64,000 nt of DNA from Planctomycetota bacterium (GTDB lineage: Bacteria > Planctomycetota > Phycisphaerae > Phycisphaerales > UBA1924). Location of the stretch: NCBI GenBank assembly GCA_020831805.1, contig JAFIFX010000001.1, forward strand, positions 1 to 64,000. Reading direction: 5' to 3'. The translations under genes were made by a program, and so were the position numbers. A model generated the notes under the pieces. That model searched no databases, had not been told where the DNA came from, and saw nothing but the letters and a program-made list of their open reading frames with translations. Positions 44,623-53,858 of the stretch are shown in pieces; the stretch's first letter is position 1; each line of letters begins with the position of its first letter.

Positions 44623-46251
44623 ATGAGCCGAACCAGCACCGTACTCGCCATCCACCCCATCCGCCGCCTCTTCGCCGGCCTCGCCCTCGGCCTGGTTCTC
44701 GCGGCAGGAACCCCCTCCGACGCCTACGCCCAGACCTACAACGCCGACGGCTGGACCGTCCTCCAGCCCTCCGAAGACACCCGCTTCGTCTTCGTCTCCT
44801 CCTCCGAGGGCAACGACCAGAACAGCGGCCGCTCCCCCGCCCAGCCCGTCCGCACCATCGCACGGGCCAAGGAACTCATCCGGGACGGTTATCCGGACTG
44901 GATGCTCCTCAAACGCGGCGATGTCTGGAACGAAGGGCTCGGATCTTGGCGAGCCTCCGGCCGATCCAACACCGAACGCTCCGTCATCGCGTCGTACGGG
45001 GACTCGGATGATCGACCCAAGCTCATACTGACCGACATCTCAGGAATCATCGCCCCCTACCAACAGGACACCTCCCATGTCGCCATCGTCGGCATCCACT
45101 TCGAGTCCAACCGCACCGACTCCTCCCCTCGGGGCATCCGCTGGCTGTCCACCGGCAAGGACCTGCTCGTCGAGGACTGCTACATCGGCGGCTTCAAGGA
45201 CAATGTCACCATCGAGGGCCAGGGCGACGGCTTCAGCGATGTGATCTTCCGCCGCAACATCGTCGTCGATGCCTGGTCCATCAGCAGCCACTCCCAGGGC
45301 CTGTTCATCAACCGCACCGAGAACATCCTCATCGAAGAGAATGTGATCGACCACAACGGCTGGAACCCGAACATCGCGGGCGCCAACCCAACCGGGTTCA
45401 ACCAGAATGTCTATGTCCAGACCTCCACCGAGAACACCACCTTTGTCGGCAACATCACCGCCAGAGCCTCCGGCGCGGGCGCCCAGCTCCGCAACGGCGG
45501 CATCGCCAGGCACAACCTGTTCTACGCCAACCCCATGCCGCTCCGCTTCGGGTACAACTCCAGCTCCAACGGCAACTCCGGCAACGCCAGCGGAGAGGTC
45601 AAGTTCAACACGGTCGTGGGTGGTCCACTCTCGAATCCGAACGCGGGGTCGTCCTTCGGGATCTGGCTCGAACGCCTGGACGGCGTGGAAGTCATGCATA
45701 ATGTGATCACGACCAACCAAAGCGGCGAGTCGAACATCTGGGGTTTCAGTCTGCACGGCTTCGCCCGCAACGGCATCATCACCAACAATGTCGTCTACGG
45801 CTGGAACGACGCCTCGGGAGCCGGTGGCCAGTTCCTCCGATCCGCCGCCAACGCCGAATCGACCCTCCTCATCAAGGACAACATCTGGTTCCTCACCGCC
45901 CCCTCTTACCAGCTCTTCCGGATCGATCACCCGTCGAACTTCCATTTCGTGAACAACCGCTTCGCGAACCTGCCCGCCACCCAGGACGCCTTCCGCATCC
46001 AGGGCAACAGCAGGATCAACTTCAACCAGTGGTCGGGCCTGGCCATGGTGAACGGGGACCAGCTCCAGGCGACCTCATTCGTCGACCCTGGCCGCAACCT
46101 CAAGGACTATGCCCAGCACCTCGGCTTCACCGACGAGGTCGCCTTCCTCGAGGCCGCCCGCCAGCTCAGCCGACGGAACTGGCGACCGGAACTGACCGCG
46201 GAAGCCGCCTCCGCCTGGATCCGGGCCGGCTACCAAGTCCAACCAAACTGA
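44623..46251 (+). CDS. Secreted parallel beta-helix protein (polysaccharide lyase/epimerase-like)
   Basis: 542 residues. A signal peptide (about 1-36, ending SDAYAQ) is followed by repeated short strands of the right-handed beta-helix type (DLLVEDCYIGGF, DVIFRRNIVVDAW, NILIEENVIDHNGW, TTFVGNITARASGAGA, EVMHNVITTN, NGIITNNVVYGW). Such folds occur in alginate-type lyases, C5-epimerases and AlgX/AlgG-like polymer processors. No catalytic set can be named by eye. First in the + strand operon, so probably an exopolysaccharide modifier in the periplasm or outside. Confidence 0.85.
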   Translation: MSRTSTVLAIHPIRRLFAGLALGLVLAAGTPSDAYAQTYNADGWTVLQPSEDTRFVFVSSSEGNDQNSGRSPAQPVRTIARAKELIRDGYPDWMLLKRGDVWNEGLGSWRASGRSNTERSVIASYGDSDDRPKLILTDISGIIAPYQQDTSHVAIVGIHFESNRTDSSPRGIRWLSTGKDLLVEDCYIGGFKDNVTIEGQGDGFSDVIFRRNIVVDAWSISSHSQGLFINRTENILIEENVIDHNGWNPNIAGANPTGFNQNVYVQTSTENTTFVGNITARASGAGAQLRNGGIARHNLFYANPMPLRFGYNSSSNGNSGNASGEVKFNTVVGGPLSNPNAGSSFGIWLERLDGVEVMHNVITTNQSGESNIWGFSLHGFARNGIITNNVVYGWNDASGAGGQFLRSAANAESTLLIKDNIWFLTAPSYQLFRIDHPSNFHFVNNRFANLPATQDAFRIQGNSRINFNQWSGLAMVNGDQLQATSFVDPGRNLKDYAQHLGFTDEVAFLEAARQLSRRNWRPELTAEAASAWIRAGYQVQPN

Positions 46252-46276
46252 AGCCTCCCCTCCAGCCAGGCCGATG

Positions 46277-46323
46277 AATACAGTCGTGGGCGTGTTCCTC
46301 AGGGACACGCCCACCGCTGTATT
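46277..46323 (+). terminator. Long intercistronic hairpin
   Basis: AATACAG (46277-46283) pairs with CTGTATT (46317-46323) and, inside it, GTGGGCGTGTTCC (46286-46298) with GGGACACGCCCAC (46302-46314), with one G-U pair and a three-base loop. Only a short T-run follows. It may be a partial terminator or an RNA-processing/stability hairpin that lowers or separates expression of the downstream genes. Confidence 0.65.
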
Positions 46324-46358
46324 TCACCCATCCGCCACCGGCGGACCAAAGCCGGGCC

Positions 46359-47090
46359 ATGATCGCCGCCTACCCACCCCCAACCAGCACGCCATGGCTT
46401 GTCGCGGCGGCCATCCTCGGAACCATCGTGGCCGCGGCGGTCGTGCTCTACGCCCTCCCCCTGCTCATCCGGGCCAGACAGGTCGCCCGCTGGCGGAAGC
46501 GGGCGCCCGGTCATCTGGCCCTGACCTACGACGACGGGCCGGACGACACCACCACGCCGGCGGTGCTCGATCTGCTGGATGAACTCGGCGTGCCCGCCAC
46601 CTTCTACCTCGTCGGCTTCCGATCAGAGCTGAACCCGCAGACCGCCGCCCTGGTCCGGGACAGCGGCCACGAACTCGGCACCCACACCCACTCCCACAAG
46701 AACGCCTGGAAGAAGGGCCCGATCTTCGAGTTCCGTGATGCCCGACGGGCCTACCAAACGCTCGATGGCATCGTGCCGCCGAACGCCCCCTACCGCCCCC
46801 CATTCGGGAAATGTTCACTCCCAACCCTGCTGGCCATGTATGCAAAGGATCGGCGCGTCGATTGGTGGACGGCCCCGGCGAATGATTCCCGCGATGAACA
46901 GCCACAGCCCGCGGAGGCCGCACGACGCCTGCTCGACACGGGCGGCCCGGTGATCCTGATGCATTCGCACCACGCCGAACCCAACCGCCGCGCCTTCGTG
47001 CTTGCCCTCACGCGGGAACTTGTGCGACAGGGCCGCGAACGGGGTCGCCTGTTCGCAACCGTCCGCCAGGTACGAGAAGCGGCCGCATGA
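46359..47090 (+). CDS. Membrane-anchored polysaccharide deacetylase (NodB family)
   Basis: 243 residues. An N-terminal membrane helix (about 13-38) is followed by the NodB domain with LTYDDGPD (55-62, catalytic Asp58/metal Asp59) and the metal-binding HTHSH (109-113); later motifs RPPFGKC and MHSHH are also present. It removes acetyl groups from N- or O-acetylated sugars in a surface polymer. It overlaps the next gene by four bases. Confidence 0.92.
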   Translation: MIAAYPPPTSTPWLVAAAILGTIVAAAVVLYALPLLIRARQVARWRKRAPGHLALTYDDGPDDTTTPAVLDLLDELGVPATFYLVGFRSELNPQTAALVRDSGHELGTHTHSHKNAWKKGPIFEFRDARRAYQTLDGIVPPNAPYRPPFGKCSLPTLLAMYAKDRRVDWWTAPANDSRDEQPQPAEAARRLLDTGGPVILMHSHHAEPNRRAFVLALTRELVRQGRERGRLFATVRQVREAAA

Positions 47091-48094
47091 GCAACACTAT
47101 CCGCGAGATCACGGACGACGCCGAGTGGGATGCCCTGGTCGACCGGGCAGAACTCGGCACCGTCTACCACCGCTCGGGATGGCTGGGCGTGCTCAACGAA
47201 TGCACCGAGGCACGCATCCACCGGATCGCACTGGAAGGACCAACCGGTCTGCTGGCGATCTGGCCGATCGGTCTGCTGCGCAAGGGCCCCCTTCGAATCG
47301 GAGGCTCGCCGCTCCCCGGCTGGAACACCGCCTACCTCGGCCCGCTGTTCGCAAATGCATGTGAGGACAAGGCCGACGCCGTGCGACGAATGTACGCGGC
47401 GCCCCCGATTCGCAAGCCGGCATTCCTTGCCACGAGGGTCATGGACACCACCGCGGACTTCGGACCGCTCGGGTTCCGACGCATCAAGGACTTCGAGACC
47501 TACGAGATCGACCTGACCGAGTCGACCGAGACCCTGTGGGGCAATCTGAAAGGCACCTGCCGGACCCGGATCCGCAAGGGCGAGAAGAACGGCCTCGAGA
47601 TCAGGGAGGAGCACGACGACTCATACCTGGACGAGTTCATGACGATGGCGAGCGATGTGTTCGCGAAAACCAACAAAAAACCGCCCTTCTCGAAGTATTT
47701 TCTGAAGCAAGTCGATTCTCGGCTTCGCGCCCGAGGCGAACTGCTGGTCACGAGCGCGTTCCACGGCAGCGATCGCATCGCAACCCTGATTGTCCCACAC
47801 GACCGCCGCACGGCGATGTACTTCGCCGGCGTCAGCCTTGCCAGCCGACTCGACCTAGCCCCCAATAATCTGCTACACTGGCAGACCATCTCGCGAACAA
47901 AGGTATTGGGCATTTCCTCATATGATTTCATTTCTTCCAAAGGATCTCCCGGCCGGTTCAAAGCGACCTTCGGGCCAAACGCACGATCGACATCTATTCA
48001 CTGGGAACACACTAGCAACATCGTCGTTGAGAAGCTAAAAAGCTGGTACGAGACGCGAATGAAGTCCAAACAAAAAACTGCACATACCAAATGA
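47087..48094 (+). CDS. FemAB/GNAT-like protein, copy 1
   Basis: 335 residues. The middle LWGNLKGTCRTRIRKGEKNG and following helical segment, then SAFHGSDRIATLIVPHD...AMYFAGVS and LLHWQTI, are typical of the FemAB-like acetyltransferase fold that transfers aminoacyl or acyl groups. It is about half identical by eye to the next gene. GC content is high until about 47.87 kb and then drops inside the last 220 bases. The role may be decorating a glycan or its precursor with an amino acid. Confidence 0.75.
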   Translation: MSNTIREITDDAEWDALVDRAELGTVYHRSGWLGVLNECTEARIHRIALEGPTGLLAIWPIGLLRKGPLRIGGSPLPGWNTAYLGPLFANACEDKADAVRRMYAAPPIRKPAFLATRVMDTTADFGPLGFRRIKDFETYEIDLTESTETLWGNLKGTCRTRIRKGEKNGLEIREEHDDSYLDEFMTMASDVFAKTNKKPPFSKYFLKQVDSRLRARGELLVTSAFHGSDRIATLIVPHDRRTAMYFAGVSLASRLDLAPNNLLHWQTISRTKVLGISSYDFISSKGSPGRFKATFGPNARSTSIHWEHTSNIVVEKLKSWYETRMKSKQKTAHTK

Positions 48095-49113
48095 AGATGA
48101 ATACAAGCAAACCCGGGCTAAGTGTTCGTGACGTCACCAGCAACTCCGAATGGAACAAGCTTGTTGATAACGCTTTTTACAGCACCGTGTACCATCGATC
48201 CGGCTGGCTCAGGGCTCTCAGTGAAACTGCCGAAGTAAAAATCTACAAGCTCGCACTAGAAGATTCTCGCGGCGCCCTCGCGATCTGGCCTATCGGGGTT
48301 TTTAGAAAGGGACCACTTCGTATCGGCGCCTCGCCATTACCAGGGTGGAACACTGCATACCTAGGGCCGCTTTTCACCCAACTGTGCGGCGACAAAGTTG
48401 ATGCCGTGCGCATCATGATGCAATCCAAATTTATTAACCGCCCATCCTTTCTCACTTGCAAACTTATGGACACAGAAATTGACTTGTCTGAGTTGGGACT
48501 GAAAAAGGAAAAAGATTTTTATACCTATCAAATAAATCTAACTGAGTCCGAGGGCAAAATATGGAATTCTCTAAAAGGCAAATGCCGAACAGCAATTCGA
48601 AAGGGAGAGAAGAATAATATTAAGATCATAGCCGAAGACAACAGGCAATATATTCAGGACTTTATGGACATGGCCACGGATGTCTATGCAAAATCAAATC
48701 TAAAACCACCCTACTCCTCCCAGTTCATCGCGGCAGTAGATGAATATCTGAGAGAATGCAATGAGCTCGTGGTGATGAGCGCATTTCATTCTGGATGTAG
48801 AATTGCTACCGTTATCTTTCCGCATGACAATAACTCTGCGGTATATTTTGCAGGCGGTACATTTTCGCAATACAAACAGCTCGCCCCAAGTAACCTGCTT
48901 CACTGGCGAACCATGATGTTTTTTAAGGAAATGGGAGTTCAGACATACGATTTCATATCGTGTTACGGATCTCCGGGAAAGTTCAAGGAAACCTTTGGCC
49001 CCCAGAAGGTTCTGAAGTCTACTCACTGGGAGTATACCAGGTCGCCGATTGTGGAGCACGCGAAAAATTGGTACGAGGCGCGTAAAAAACGGCAATTAAG
49101 AAAAGATTGTTGA
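48091..49113 (+). CDS. FemAB/GNAT-like protein, copy 2 (AT-rich)
   Basis: 340 residues, a tandem paralogue of the gene before, with long shared segments (TVYHRSGWL, KGPLRIG.SPLPGWNTAYLGPLF, KG.CRT.IRKGEKN, YDFIS..GSPG.FK.TFGP). Codon use is AT-rich, unlike copy 1, so this is not a recent duplication inside this genome; the copy probably came from another source. It overlaps copy 1 by four bases. It contains one of the rare ACGT sites (48131-48134). Confidence 0.75.
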   Translation: MKMNTSKPGLSVRDVTSNSEWNKLVDNAFYSTVYHRSGWLRALSETAEVKIYKLALEDSRGALAIWPIGVFRKGPLRIGASPLPGWNTAYLGPLFTQLCGDKVDAVRIMMQSKFINRPSFLTCKLMDTEIDLSELGLKKEKDFYTYQINLTESEGKIWNSLKGKCRTAIRKGEKNNIKIIAEDNRQYIQDFMDMATDVYAKSNLKPPYSSQFIAAVDEYLRECNELVVMSAFHSGCRIATVIFPHDNNSAVYFAGGTFSQYKQLAPSNLLHWRTMMFFKEMGVQTYDFISCYGSPGKFKETFGPQKVLKSTHWEYTRSPIVEHAKNWYEARKKRQLRKDC

Positions 49114-49165
49114 CAGAACTGCTGCTATCCATAATCCAACTGCATCACAGTAGAATTTAGTCCAT

Positions 49166-50260
49166 ATGAAAACTAATCCTATTAATGTACTTGTCGCTTG
49201 CTCTGCAACAATTGATGCAGCAAAGATTTTTAGATGCCTTGGCAAGACCACTTCGCTGGCTTTTGGTGTCGGGCCTCCTCATTCAATATCTTCTAAATCA
49301 AGGTACTGTAGCCGCTACTTTTCTTTCGCTGGGCCAAACCTAGCGGACGAAACTGATTGTCTTGCGTCGTTTATACAGTCCAATGGCATAACCTGCCTAG
49401 TCACTTCCGACGATGCATCTTCTCGTATTTTGAGGCAGATGAGAGGTATGGCATTGCCCACTGGATTTTACGCACTTGCACCTTCCAACTCACAATATTC
49501 TTTAGTGGATGACAAGTTTAAATTTTATAATTGGTGCGCATCCAACGAGATATGTACGCCACGAACATGGAATGTCGACATTTTGCAGAGGGCAGTCGAC
49601 TACCCTCTCGTAGTCAAAAAGCGGACTGGAAGTGGTGGTAAGGGATACTTTCTAATTAAGGACCGCGAAAGTGCTCTTATTGCTTACGATAAAATAGGGG
49701 AAGACTCACGCAGCTGGATGGTACAAGATTTTGTATCCGGAACCGACTTATCTGTCAATGCGGCTTGTGTCGAGGGTCGGGTGATAGCATTTTTCACGCA
49801 GACATGCGTTTCTCAGCGAGGCACTCTTGGGCATCAATCTGTTTTTTTGGTATCCCACCAAGACAATAATGTTTCTTCCATTGCAAAATCGGTTCTAGAA
49901 CAACTATCTTGGCATGGACCTGCAGTTTTGGATTTTCGCGTAAACTCTACAAACGCATATTTATTGGAAATAAACTCTAGATTCGGCAGGGGAGTAGAGG
50001 CTGGGCTGGGAGTGGGAGTAAATCTACCAGCCAAACTTGTTGGAGCTGAATGTAAAAAGCCAAACAAAAAAACATTGTCCGAGCGAGAATTTGCTTATCC
50101 GTCAGTGCTGGCCAAGAACCCAAAAATGTTTTTTAGTGCACAAATGATTTCTGGATATCGTTTCTCTTCATTTGAAAGTGTCTTAAGAGACCCTGTACCA
50201 AATATTGTAGGTCTAAGCCGGAAGTTTCCTCTTCGTCTTCGGGCCACGAGAGGGGGATGA
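49166..50260 (+). CDS. ATP-grasp ligase-like protein (AT-rich)
   Basis: 364 residues. N-terminal pre-ATP-grasp domain with LVTSDDASSRIL, ATP-grasp core with YPLVVKKRTGSGGKGYFLI (about 148-166), VQDFVSGTDLSVNA and the metal-binding LLEINSRFGRG. Such proteins ligate carboxylates to amines using ATP. Together with the two FemAB-like genes it suggests aminoacyl decoration of a glycan. The gene is wholly within the AT-rich patch; 52 bases separate it from the gene before. Confidence 0.82.
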   Translation: MKTNPINVLVACSATIDAAKIFRCLGKTTSLAFGVGPPHSISSKSRYCSRYFSFAGPNLADETDCLASFIQSNGITCLVTSDDASSRILRQMRGMALPTGFYALAPSNSQYSLVDDKFKFYNWCASNEICTPRTWNVDILQRAVDYPLVVKKRTGSGGKGYFLIKDRESALIAYDKIGEDSRSWMVQDFVSGTDLSVNAACVEGRVIAFFTQTCVSQRGTLGHQSVFLVSHQDNNVSSIAKSVLEQLSWHGPAVLDFRVNSTNAYLLEINSRFGRGVEAGLGVGVNLPAKLVGAECKKPNKKTLSEREFAYPSVLAKNPKMFFSAQMISGYRFSSFESVLRDPVPNIVGLSRKFPLRLRATRGG

Positions 50261-50263
50261 AGC

Positions 50264-51673
50264 TTGCAATCCTTTGGCGTACTGTTTATTTTTGTTTATA
50301 TTGTAGTAGCTCCGCTTTTTCTGCATATTCTGCGTGGGCCACTCGGTGCTTATGTGGCAGTTACCGCTGGCTGGATCGCTCTGTCTCCTCGCTTAGGCAT
50401 TAATTTTCCTGGCCTGCCTACACTGTCAAAGAGCTTTGCAGTTGGCTATGTCTTGTTGATTGGTGTTTTAGTTTTTCGACCTCGCTCACTGCGTGCGTTT
50501 ACTCCGTCGTACCTTGACGCGATTTTCTTTGTACTCTTGATCGGCCCCGGAATTAGCTCGTTGCTTAATGGGCTCGGCGCATGGGACGCAGGCTCTGAAA
50601 TCTACGGCAGACTCATCGTCTGGGGCGTGCCGTACCTCGCCGGTCGGATCCTCGTCGACAGCCTCGATGATGTCAGGCAGTGCGCCCTCGCCGTCCTCCT
50701 CGCCGGACTCATCGCCGTCCCGCTCTGCCTGATCGAGATCCGGCTCAGCCCCCAGCTCCACCGCTGGGTCTACGGCTTCTACCAGCAGCCCTTCCACATG
50801 TCCAAACGCCTCGGCGGCTACCGCCCCATGCTCATGTTCCGCCACGGGATCGAGGTCGGGTCCTGGCTCGCATGCAGCACCGCCATCGCCGTCTGGTTCG
50901 CGCTCGTGACGCCCAGGCTCAGGGCCTTCTTCTTCCCCCCGGCCGCCCACGCGGCGATCCTCATCGGCGTGAGCATCCTGTCCCGATCCCTCGGGGCCCT
51001 CGCGCTCCTCGCCGCCGCGACATCCGTCGCGGTCGCATCCCGGGCGACACGGCTCAAGATTTTCCTCCTCCTCCTGACCCTCGCCGTCCCCACCTACCTG
51101 ACCGTCCGCGTCGCCGGGACCTGGAGCCCCGACTTCGCTGTCAATGTCGTCGAAACCCTCGTGGACCCGAGCCGCGCCCGATCGCTGAACGCACGGATCA
51201 CCCAGGAAGAAGTCCTCAGCGAAAAAGCCAGGGAAAGAATCTTCTTCGGCTGGGGCGGCCACAACCGCTTCCGCGTCTTCGACGACTTCGGGCAGCAGAC
51301 CACCGCCGTCGACGCCCTCTGGCTGATCATCTTCGGCAAGTACGGCCTCGTCGGCCTTGCCTCCCTCTACGGCCTGCTCTGCATCCCCTCGATCATCATC
51401 ATCTGGAAAACCCCAGCAAGATACCTGTTCCACCCCAACATGGCCGGCGTCGTCGCCCTCATCCTTGCCATCACCATCGCGAACGCCGATTCGCTCCAGA
51501 ACGCCTTCTACTCCCCGCTCATGATGATCTCCGCCGGCGTCCTGGCCACCACGGCCCTCTCGCTGCGCGACTGGCTCCCCAAGCCCGGCTCCCAGCCGCC
51601 ACCGAACCGACCCTCGCCCCCTCCCCCACCACCACCCGGCGAAACCCCCGATACACTGCCCCCCAAGGAGTGA
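50264..51673 (+). CDS. O-antigen ligase/polymerase-like membrane protein
   Basis: 469 residues from TTG 50264 (AGGGGG about ten bases upstream; the nearby ATG 50257 is out of frame). About 10-12 hydrophobic segments and a large periplasmic loop with ERIFFGWGGHNRF are typical of Wzy/WaaL proteins. It would polymerise or ligate repeat units at the outer face of the membrane. The tail is Pro-rich (PSPPPPPPPGETP). GC content switches from low to high near 50.6 kb inside the gene, suggesting a mosaic. Confidence 0.8.
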   Translation: MQSFGVLFIFVYIVVAPLFLHILRGPLGAYVAVTAGWIALSPRLGINFPGLPTLSKSFAVGYVLLIGVLVFRPRSLRAFTPSYLDAIFFVLLIGPGISSLLNGLGAWDAGSEIYGRLIVWGVPYLAGRILVDSLDDVRQCALAVLLAGLIAVPLCLIEIRLSPQLHRWVYGFYQQPFHMSKRLGGYRPMLMFRHGIEVGSWLACSTAIAVWFALVTPRLRAFFFPPAAHAAILIGVSILSRSLGALALLAAATSVAVASRATRLKIFLLLLTLAVPTYLTVRVAGTWSPDFAVNVVETLVDPSRARSLNARITQEEVLSEKARERIFFGWGGHNRFRVFDDFGQQTTAVDALWLIIFGKYGLVGLASLYGLLCIPSIIIIWKTPARYLFHPNMAGVVALILAITIANADSLQNAFYSPLMMISAGVLATTALSLRDWLPKPGSQPPPNRPSPPPPPPPGETPDTLPPKE

Positions 51674-51676
51674 CCC

Positions 51677-52171
51677 GTGCAGATCCTCTCCCCCCAACGA
51701 GCCGAGGGCGACATCCGCCAGGCCTACGAATCCGCCCGCTCGAACCGCACGCCCCTGTTCGTCCCGACCGCCCACTACGCCGACGATCGCGGCTGGTCGC
51801 TGATGAACCAGCTCCAGGGGGTCCTCTCACCCGAGGGTCAGGTCAACTTCTCCGTCCAGTACCCCGGCGTGGTCAAGGCCTGGCACCGCCACGAGCACCA
51901 GACCGACTTCTGGATCTGCCTGACCGGCCACATCAAGGTTGGCGTCTACGACCAGGATTCCAGCACCGCCTGGTCCATCGTCCTCGGCGAGAAACGCCCC
52001 GGGACCCTGATCATCCCCCCACCGCTCTGGCACGGCGCCGCCACCGTCGGCGACGCTCAGGCCGGGCTGCTGTACTACGTGACCAAGGCCTACGACCCCG
52101 CCAACCCGGACGAGGAACGCACCGATCCCGACGCGTTCCCCGGGTTCCCCTGGGGGGTCGAGCACCGGTGA
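51677..52171 (+). CDS. rfbC: RmlC-like dTDP-4-dehydrorhamnose 3,5-epimerase family protein
   Basis: 164 residues from GTG 51677. Cupin-type strands with DRGWSLMNQL, VVKAWHRHEHQTDFWICLTG (His pair) and the C-terminal YDPANPDEERTDPDAFPG match the RmlC family. It would epimerise a dTDP- or related nucleotide 4-keto sugar. The stop overlaps the reductase start (GTGA). RmlA and RmlB are not in the window, so the product sugar is inferred. Confidence 0.82.
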   Translation: MQILSPQRAEGDIRQAYESARSNRTPLFVPTAHYADDRGWSLMNQLQGVLSPEGQVNFSVQYPGVVKAWHRHEHQTDFWICLTGHIKVGVYDQDSSTAWSIVLGEKRPGTLIIPPPLWHGAATVGDAQAGLLYYVTKAYDPANPDEERTDPDAFPGFPWGVEHR

Positions 52172-53061
52172 GCACCACCCCGCTCCAGTCCGTCGGCCCG
52201 CGCCGCCCGATGCCTGGGCAGGCCGTCGTCCTCGGAGCCCGCGGCATGGTCGGCCGCTCGTGGTGCGGCCTCCTGACTGCCCACCAAATCCCCTTCCGCG
52301 CCCTCGCCCGGCCGGACTTCGACCTCGATCAGCCGGCAACGCTGGTCGCGGCCGTAGAAAAAGGCAACCGCCTTGTCGTCAATGCCGCCGCCTGGACCGA
52401 TGTGGACGGCGCCGAATCCGATGAGCCCGCGGCCACCCGAGCCAACGCCGAGGCCGCTGGCGTCCTCGCCGAGCGCTGCGCCACGGTCGGAGCCACCCTG
52501 ATCCACTACAGCACCGACTATGTCTTCAGCGGCCAAGCCCGATCACCGTACCCGGTCGACGCACCGATCGAGCCCATGAATGCCTACGGACGCTCCAAGG
52601 CCGCTGGCGAAGCCGCGGTCCGTGGCTCTGGCACTGAGCACCTGATCATCCGAACCAGTTGGGTCTACGCCCCATGGGGAAAGAACTTCGTCCGCACGAT
52701 CGCCAAGCTCGCGGCCGAACGCGATCGGCTCGAGGTGGTCAACGATCAGCGTGGGCGACCGACCTCGGCCGAGCATCTCGCCGCCAGTTCTCTCGCTCTG
52801 TATCTAGCCGGGGCGAATGGAACCTGGCACGCGACCGACGCAGGGGAATGCACCTGGTTCGACTTTGCGACCGCGATCGCCGAGCAACTCGGCTCGTCCT
52901 GTTCTGTCGAGGCGTGCACCAGTGAAAAGTTTCCCAGACCCGCCAGGCGGCCCGCATACAGCACGCTCGATCTGGAGCAGACTGAAGGCCTGATCGGTCC
53001 TCTGGCAGATTGGCGGGTGGCTCTTTCCAAGGTTCTTTGCCGCATCGATCAGACGGGCTGA
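52168..53061 (+). CDS. rfbD: RmlD-like dTDP-4-dehydrorhamnose reductase
   Basis: 297 residues from GTG 52168, in a GTGA overlap with the epimerase gene. Rossmann motif VVLGARGMVGRSWC, NAAAWTDVDGAESD, YSTDYVFSG and the catalytic YGRSKAAGE (YxxxK) define the RmlD family. It reduces the 4-keto sugar to dTDP-L-rhamnose, a likely donor for the rhamnosyltransferase at 43239-44240. Last gene of the + strand operon. The larger open frame to the left (from 50680) is not coding. Confidence 0.9.
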   Translation: MSTTPLQSVGPRRPMPGQAVVLGARGMVGRSWCGLLTAHQIPFRALARPDFDLDQPATLVAAVEKGNRLVVNAAAWTDVDGAESDEPAATRANAEAAGVLAERCATVGATLIHYSTDYVFSGQARSPYPVDAPIEPMNAYGRSKAAGEAAVRGSGTEHLIIRTSWVYAPWGKNFVRTIAKLAAERDRLEVVNDQRGRPTSAEHLAASSLALYLAGANGTWHATDAGECTWFDFATAIAEQLGSSCSVEACTSEKFPRPARRPAYSTLDLEQTEGLIGPLADWRVALSKVLCRIDQTG

Positions 53062-53080
53062 TTCACAAAGTCGCAAAAGA

Positions 53081-53110
53081 CAAGCGGGAGGGCCATGGCC
53101 CTCCCGCTTG
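53081..53110. terminator. Bidirectional terminator between convergent genes
   Basis: CAAGCGGGAGGGCC and GGCCCTCCCGCTTG form a perfect 30-base palindrome centred on CATG. On the - strand it is followed by TCTTTTG. It lies between the convergent rfbD and sorting-signal protein genes, whose stops are 74 bases apart, so it can serve both. Confidence 0.85.
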
Positions 53111-53135
53111 AGCGTATCGGATTGTCGTCCCGCGA

Positions 53136-53858
53136 TCAGCGGCTGCGACGACGGAGACGGGCCACGCCCGCGACACCGAAGAGGGTCGCCAGACCGGCGA
53201 ACGCGGCCGGGGGCAGCGGGACCACATAGAGAAGGTCCTGAGCGTTGTTGCTGACGGCAGCACGCAGGCCGGACACAGAGCCGCCCGTGGTGAACGCGCC
53301 GTTATCGGTCAGCGCATCAATCACGCCCTGAACGGTGGCGTTCGAGGCCGAGGTGTTGCCATACCCGTAAATCGCGGCCCAGATGGCGCCCTGGATACCA
53401 GCGAGCTGCTGATTGGTCACGGTGTTGACCGACAGATCGCTGTTGATGTAGCCCGCGGCGACAGCCTGAGCGACGACCTGCTGGATGCGGGTGGCGATCT
53501 GGAAGCCATAGGGCTGACCCGGGTTGGGATTATTCGCGCCGCTGAGCGGAGCGGGAGCACTTGACAGATTAACGATCTTGTAAGTCCGCGGACTGCCCTG
53601 GACGAACTGATCGATCTCGATGCAGAAGGTATTGAAGCGGTGACCGGCGCCACCGACGAACTGGCCAGCCGCACCACCAGCGGGCGAACCAGACCCGGCG
53701 GCGTACTCGAACTCGATGTGGCTGGCATTGAAGTTGTTGCCGTTCACATTGACCGACGAGGATGGGGTGTTGGAAATGTAGATGGCATCAAAATCTGTGG
53801 CCAGAGCAAGTCCCGAAGTCGCGGCCAAGACGGCCGTCATACCAACGATGTTCTTCAT
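53136..53858 (-). CDS. Secreted protein with exosortase-type sorting signal (second)
   Basis: 240 residues from ATG 53858; the ribosome site region GAGAGAGGACA resembles that of the gene at 27262. Signal peptide 1-21 (GLALA), a beta-rich body, and a C-terminus VVPLPPAAFAGLATLFGVAGVARLRRRSR-type tail: VPLPP box, helix, Arg cluster. The phrase HRFNTFCIEIDQFV is common in choice-of-anchor proteins. It is a probable substrate of the exosortase at 63051-63941, and the last gene before the polysaccharide group. Confidence 0.85.
   Translation of the reverse strand: MKNIVGMTAVLAATSGLALATDFDAIYISNTPSSSVNVNGNNFNASHIEFEYAAGSGSPAGGAAGQFVGGAGHRFNTFCIEIDQFVQGSPRTYKIVNLSSAPAPLSGANNPNPGQPYGFQIATRIQQVVAQAVAAGYINSDLSVNTVTNQQLAGIQGAIWAAIYGYGNTSASNATVQGVIDALTDNGAFTTGGSVSGLRAAVSNNAQDLLYVVPLPPAAFAGLATLFGVAGVARLRRRSR

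Noticed and set aside
50680-52167. Long + strand open frame running into rfbD
   Set aside because: It is in a different frame over the ligase and epimerase genes and is Arg/Pro-rich with low complexity; only the part from 52168 is a real protein.
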